A DNA stretch of 5,948 nt from Syntrophomonas sp. UBA4911 (GTDB lineage: Bacteria > Bacillota > Syntrophomonadia > Syntrophomonadales > Syntrophomonadaceae): the NCBI GenBank assembly GCA_002398105.1, contig DHCD01000036.1, forward strand, positions 3,483 to 9,430, written 5' to 3'. Below are positions 5,655 through 5,948 of the stretch, piece after piece. The notes under the pieces are model-generated. The model was not told the DNA's origin. It made no database searches and was given only the letters and a program-made list of their open reading frames with translations. The translations under genes and the position numbers were made by a program. Position 1 is the stretch's first letter. Each line of letters begins with the position of its first letter.

Positions 5655-5712
5655 AGTACTGTCCTGCAGGCCATGGAGGGTTACAAAAGGTTATAGCGTG
5701 GTGATTATTTGC

Positions 5713-5948
5713 CTAATGATAATCATTCGGTGGGGCTTTAGCGGAGGTTTTAAGTGAAGCTATTATCTCCGGCAGCAGACCGGAAATATCCTGCAGATCA
5801 TTTTGACTGCTTAGAGAGAACAGTCGTAGGTCTTCATCTTTTATTACCAGCAGCGCCAACGGTGAAATTTTGCCTCCGGCGCCGGCGCCGGAACCTTTAG
5901 CGGCTGTACTGCCGCCTGCCCCAAATGACAGACTGAGGATAGGAATCA
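5713..5948 (-). CDS. ytfJ: GerW/YtfJ-family sporulation protein, C-terminal part (cut by window edge)
   Basis: 77 residues plus a TAG stop are visible; the N-terminal part is beyond the window. The frame reads IPILSLSFGAGGSTAAKG, then a GSGAGAGGK segment, then ISPLALLVIKDEDLRLFSL, and ends PPNDYH. The order of SFG, a Gly/Ala-rich linker and a hydrophobic PLALLVI strand is typical of the C-terminal half of YtfJ/GerW, a protein made in the forespore and needed in Bacillus for normal germination. In this copy the usual long poly-Gly stretch is replaced by Ser/Ala/Gly. The DNA encoding it contains a GCCGGC-rich palindrome near 5878-5890. Its presence supports an endospore-forming host. The family call rests on motif memory from a fragment, so it is good but not certain. 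Confidence 0.8.
   Translation of the reverse strand, partial: IPILSLSFGAGGSTAAKGSGAGAGGKISPLALLVIKDEDLRLFSLSSQNDLQDISGLLPEIIASLKTSAKAPPNDYH
5715..5727. promoter_or_regulatory. Fur-box-like palindrome overlapping the ytfJ stop codon
   Basis: AATGATAATCATT is a perfect 13-bp palindrome identical to the core of the classical 19-bp Fur box (GATAATGATAATCATTATC); only one of the six flanking consensus bases also matches. It overlaps the last codons (Asn-Asp-Tyr-His-stop) of the sporulation gene, so part of it may be chance coding sequence. No gene starts close by that it would obviously control. Confidence 0.25.

Larger units (their letters stand above)
5234..5712. other. Intergenic region without a supported gene
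   Basis: No reading frame here combines a start codon, ribosome binding site and useful length on either strand. The left third is AT-rich, with A-tracts and a perfect palindrome CTAAAATATTTTAG (5342-5355). The middle has a tandem ACGCAGA pair with a 10-bp period (5430-5446) and a hairpin (5490-5507). The right third has a tetranucleotide repeat and a 9-bp direct repeat. An orphan AAGGAGG on the minus strand (about 5293-5299) is not followed by a usable start codon. No clear terminator for the sporulation gene to the right was found. Confidence 0.6.

Overview
This window looks like the chromosome of an anaerobic, endospore-forming member of the Firmicutes/Clostridia, probably a fermentative, syntrophic or Desulfotomaculum/Peptococcaceae-like lineage. 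Three things suggest this: strong AGGAGG-type ribosome binding sites, a partial GerW/YtfJ-type sporulation gene, and an NAD-linked [FeFe]-hydrogenase operon with no Complex I neighbours. Every gene I can support lies on the minus strand, so transcription runs from high to low coordinates. The lineage is inferred; no marker gene is present to fix it.

Layout from right to left, in the order of transcription. (1) 5713-5948: the C-terminal end of a GerW/YtfJ-family sporulation protein. (2) 4812-5712: about 900 bp without a convincing gene. It holds phased A-tracts, hairpins, a TGCC/TGCT microsatellite, a good Rex-type operator (5216-5233), and a block of hairpins ending in a minus-strand terminator about 120 bp before the hydrogenase operon. 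(3) 1347-4811: the operon hydC-hydB-hydA, encoding a NuoE-like [2Fe-2S] subunit, a NuoF-like FMN/NADH subunit and a 574-residue [FeFe]-hydrogenase catalytic subunit. It ends in a C(UUCG)G hairpin and then a strong intrinsic terminator. (4) 480-1067: a 195-residue cysteine-containing protein resembling the clostridial DUF4489 family, with its own promoter and terminator. (5) 1-310: the N-terminal part of an acidic, tyrosine-rich protein of unknown function that starts at TTG.

The three hydrogenase subunits form one electron chain: NADH to FMN in HydB, through the [4Fe-4S] of HydB and possibly the [2Fe-2S] of HydC, to the Fe-S relay of HydA and the H-cluster, where H2 is made or consumed. The flavin subunit is short. 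It lacks both the N-terminal thioredoxin-like [2Fe-2S] domain and the C-terminal ferredoxin-like domain found in electron-bifurcating HydB/HndC proteins. That fits a compact, possibly ferredoxin-independent NADH:H2 enzyme of the kind reported in syntrophs. A Rex-like site upstream would tie expression to the NADH/NAD+ ratio, which the enzyme itself changes.

The points most worth following up are the TSCSPGW H-cluster motif, in which a serine sits where model hydrogenases have a cluster-ligating cysteine; the short HydB; the Rex site; and the unexplained structured leader with its terminator.
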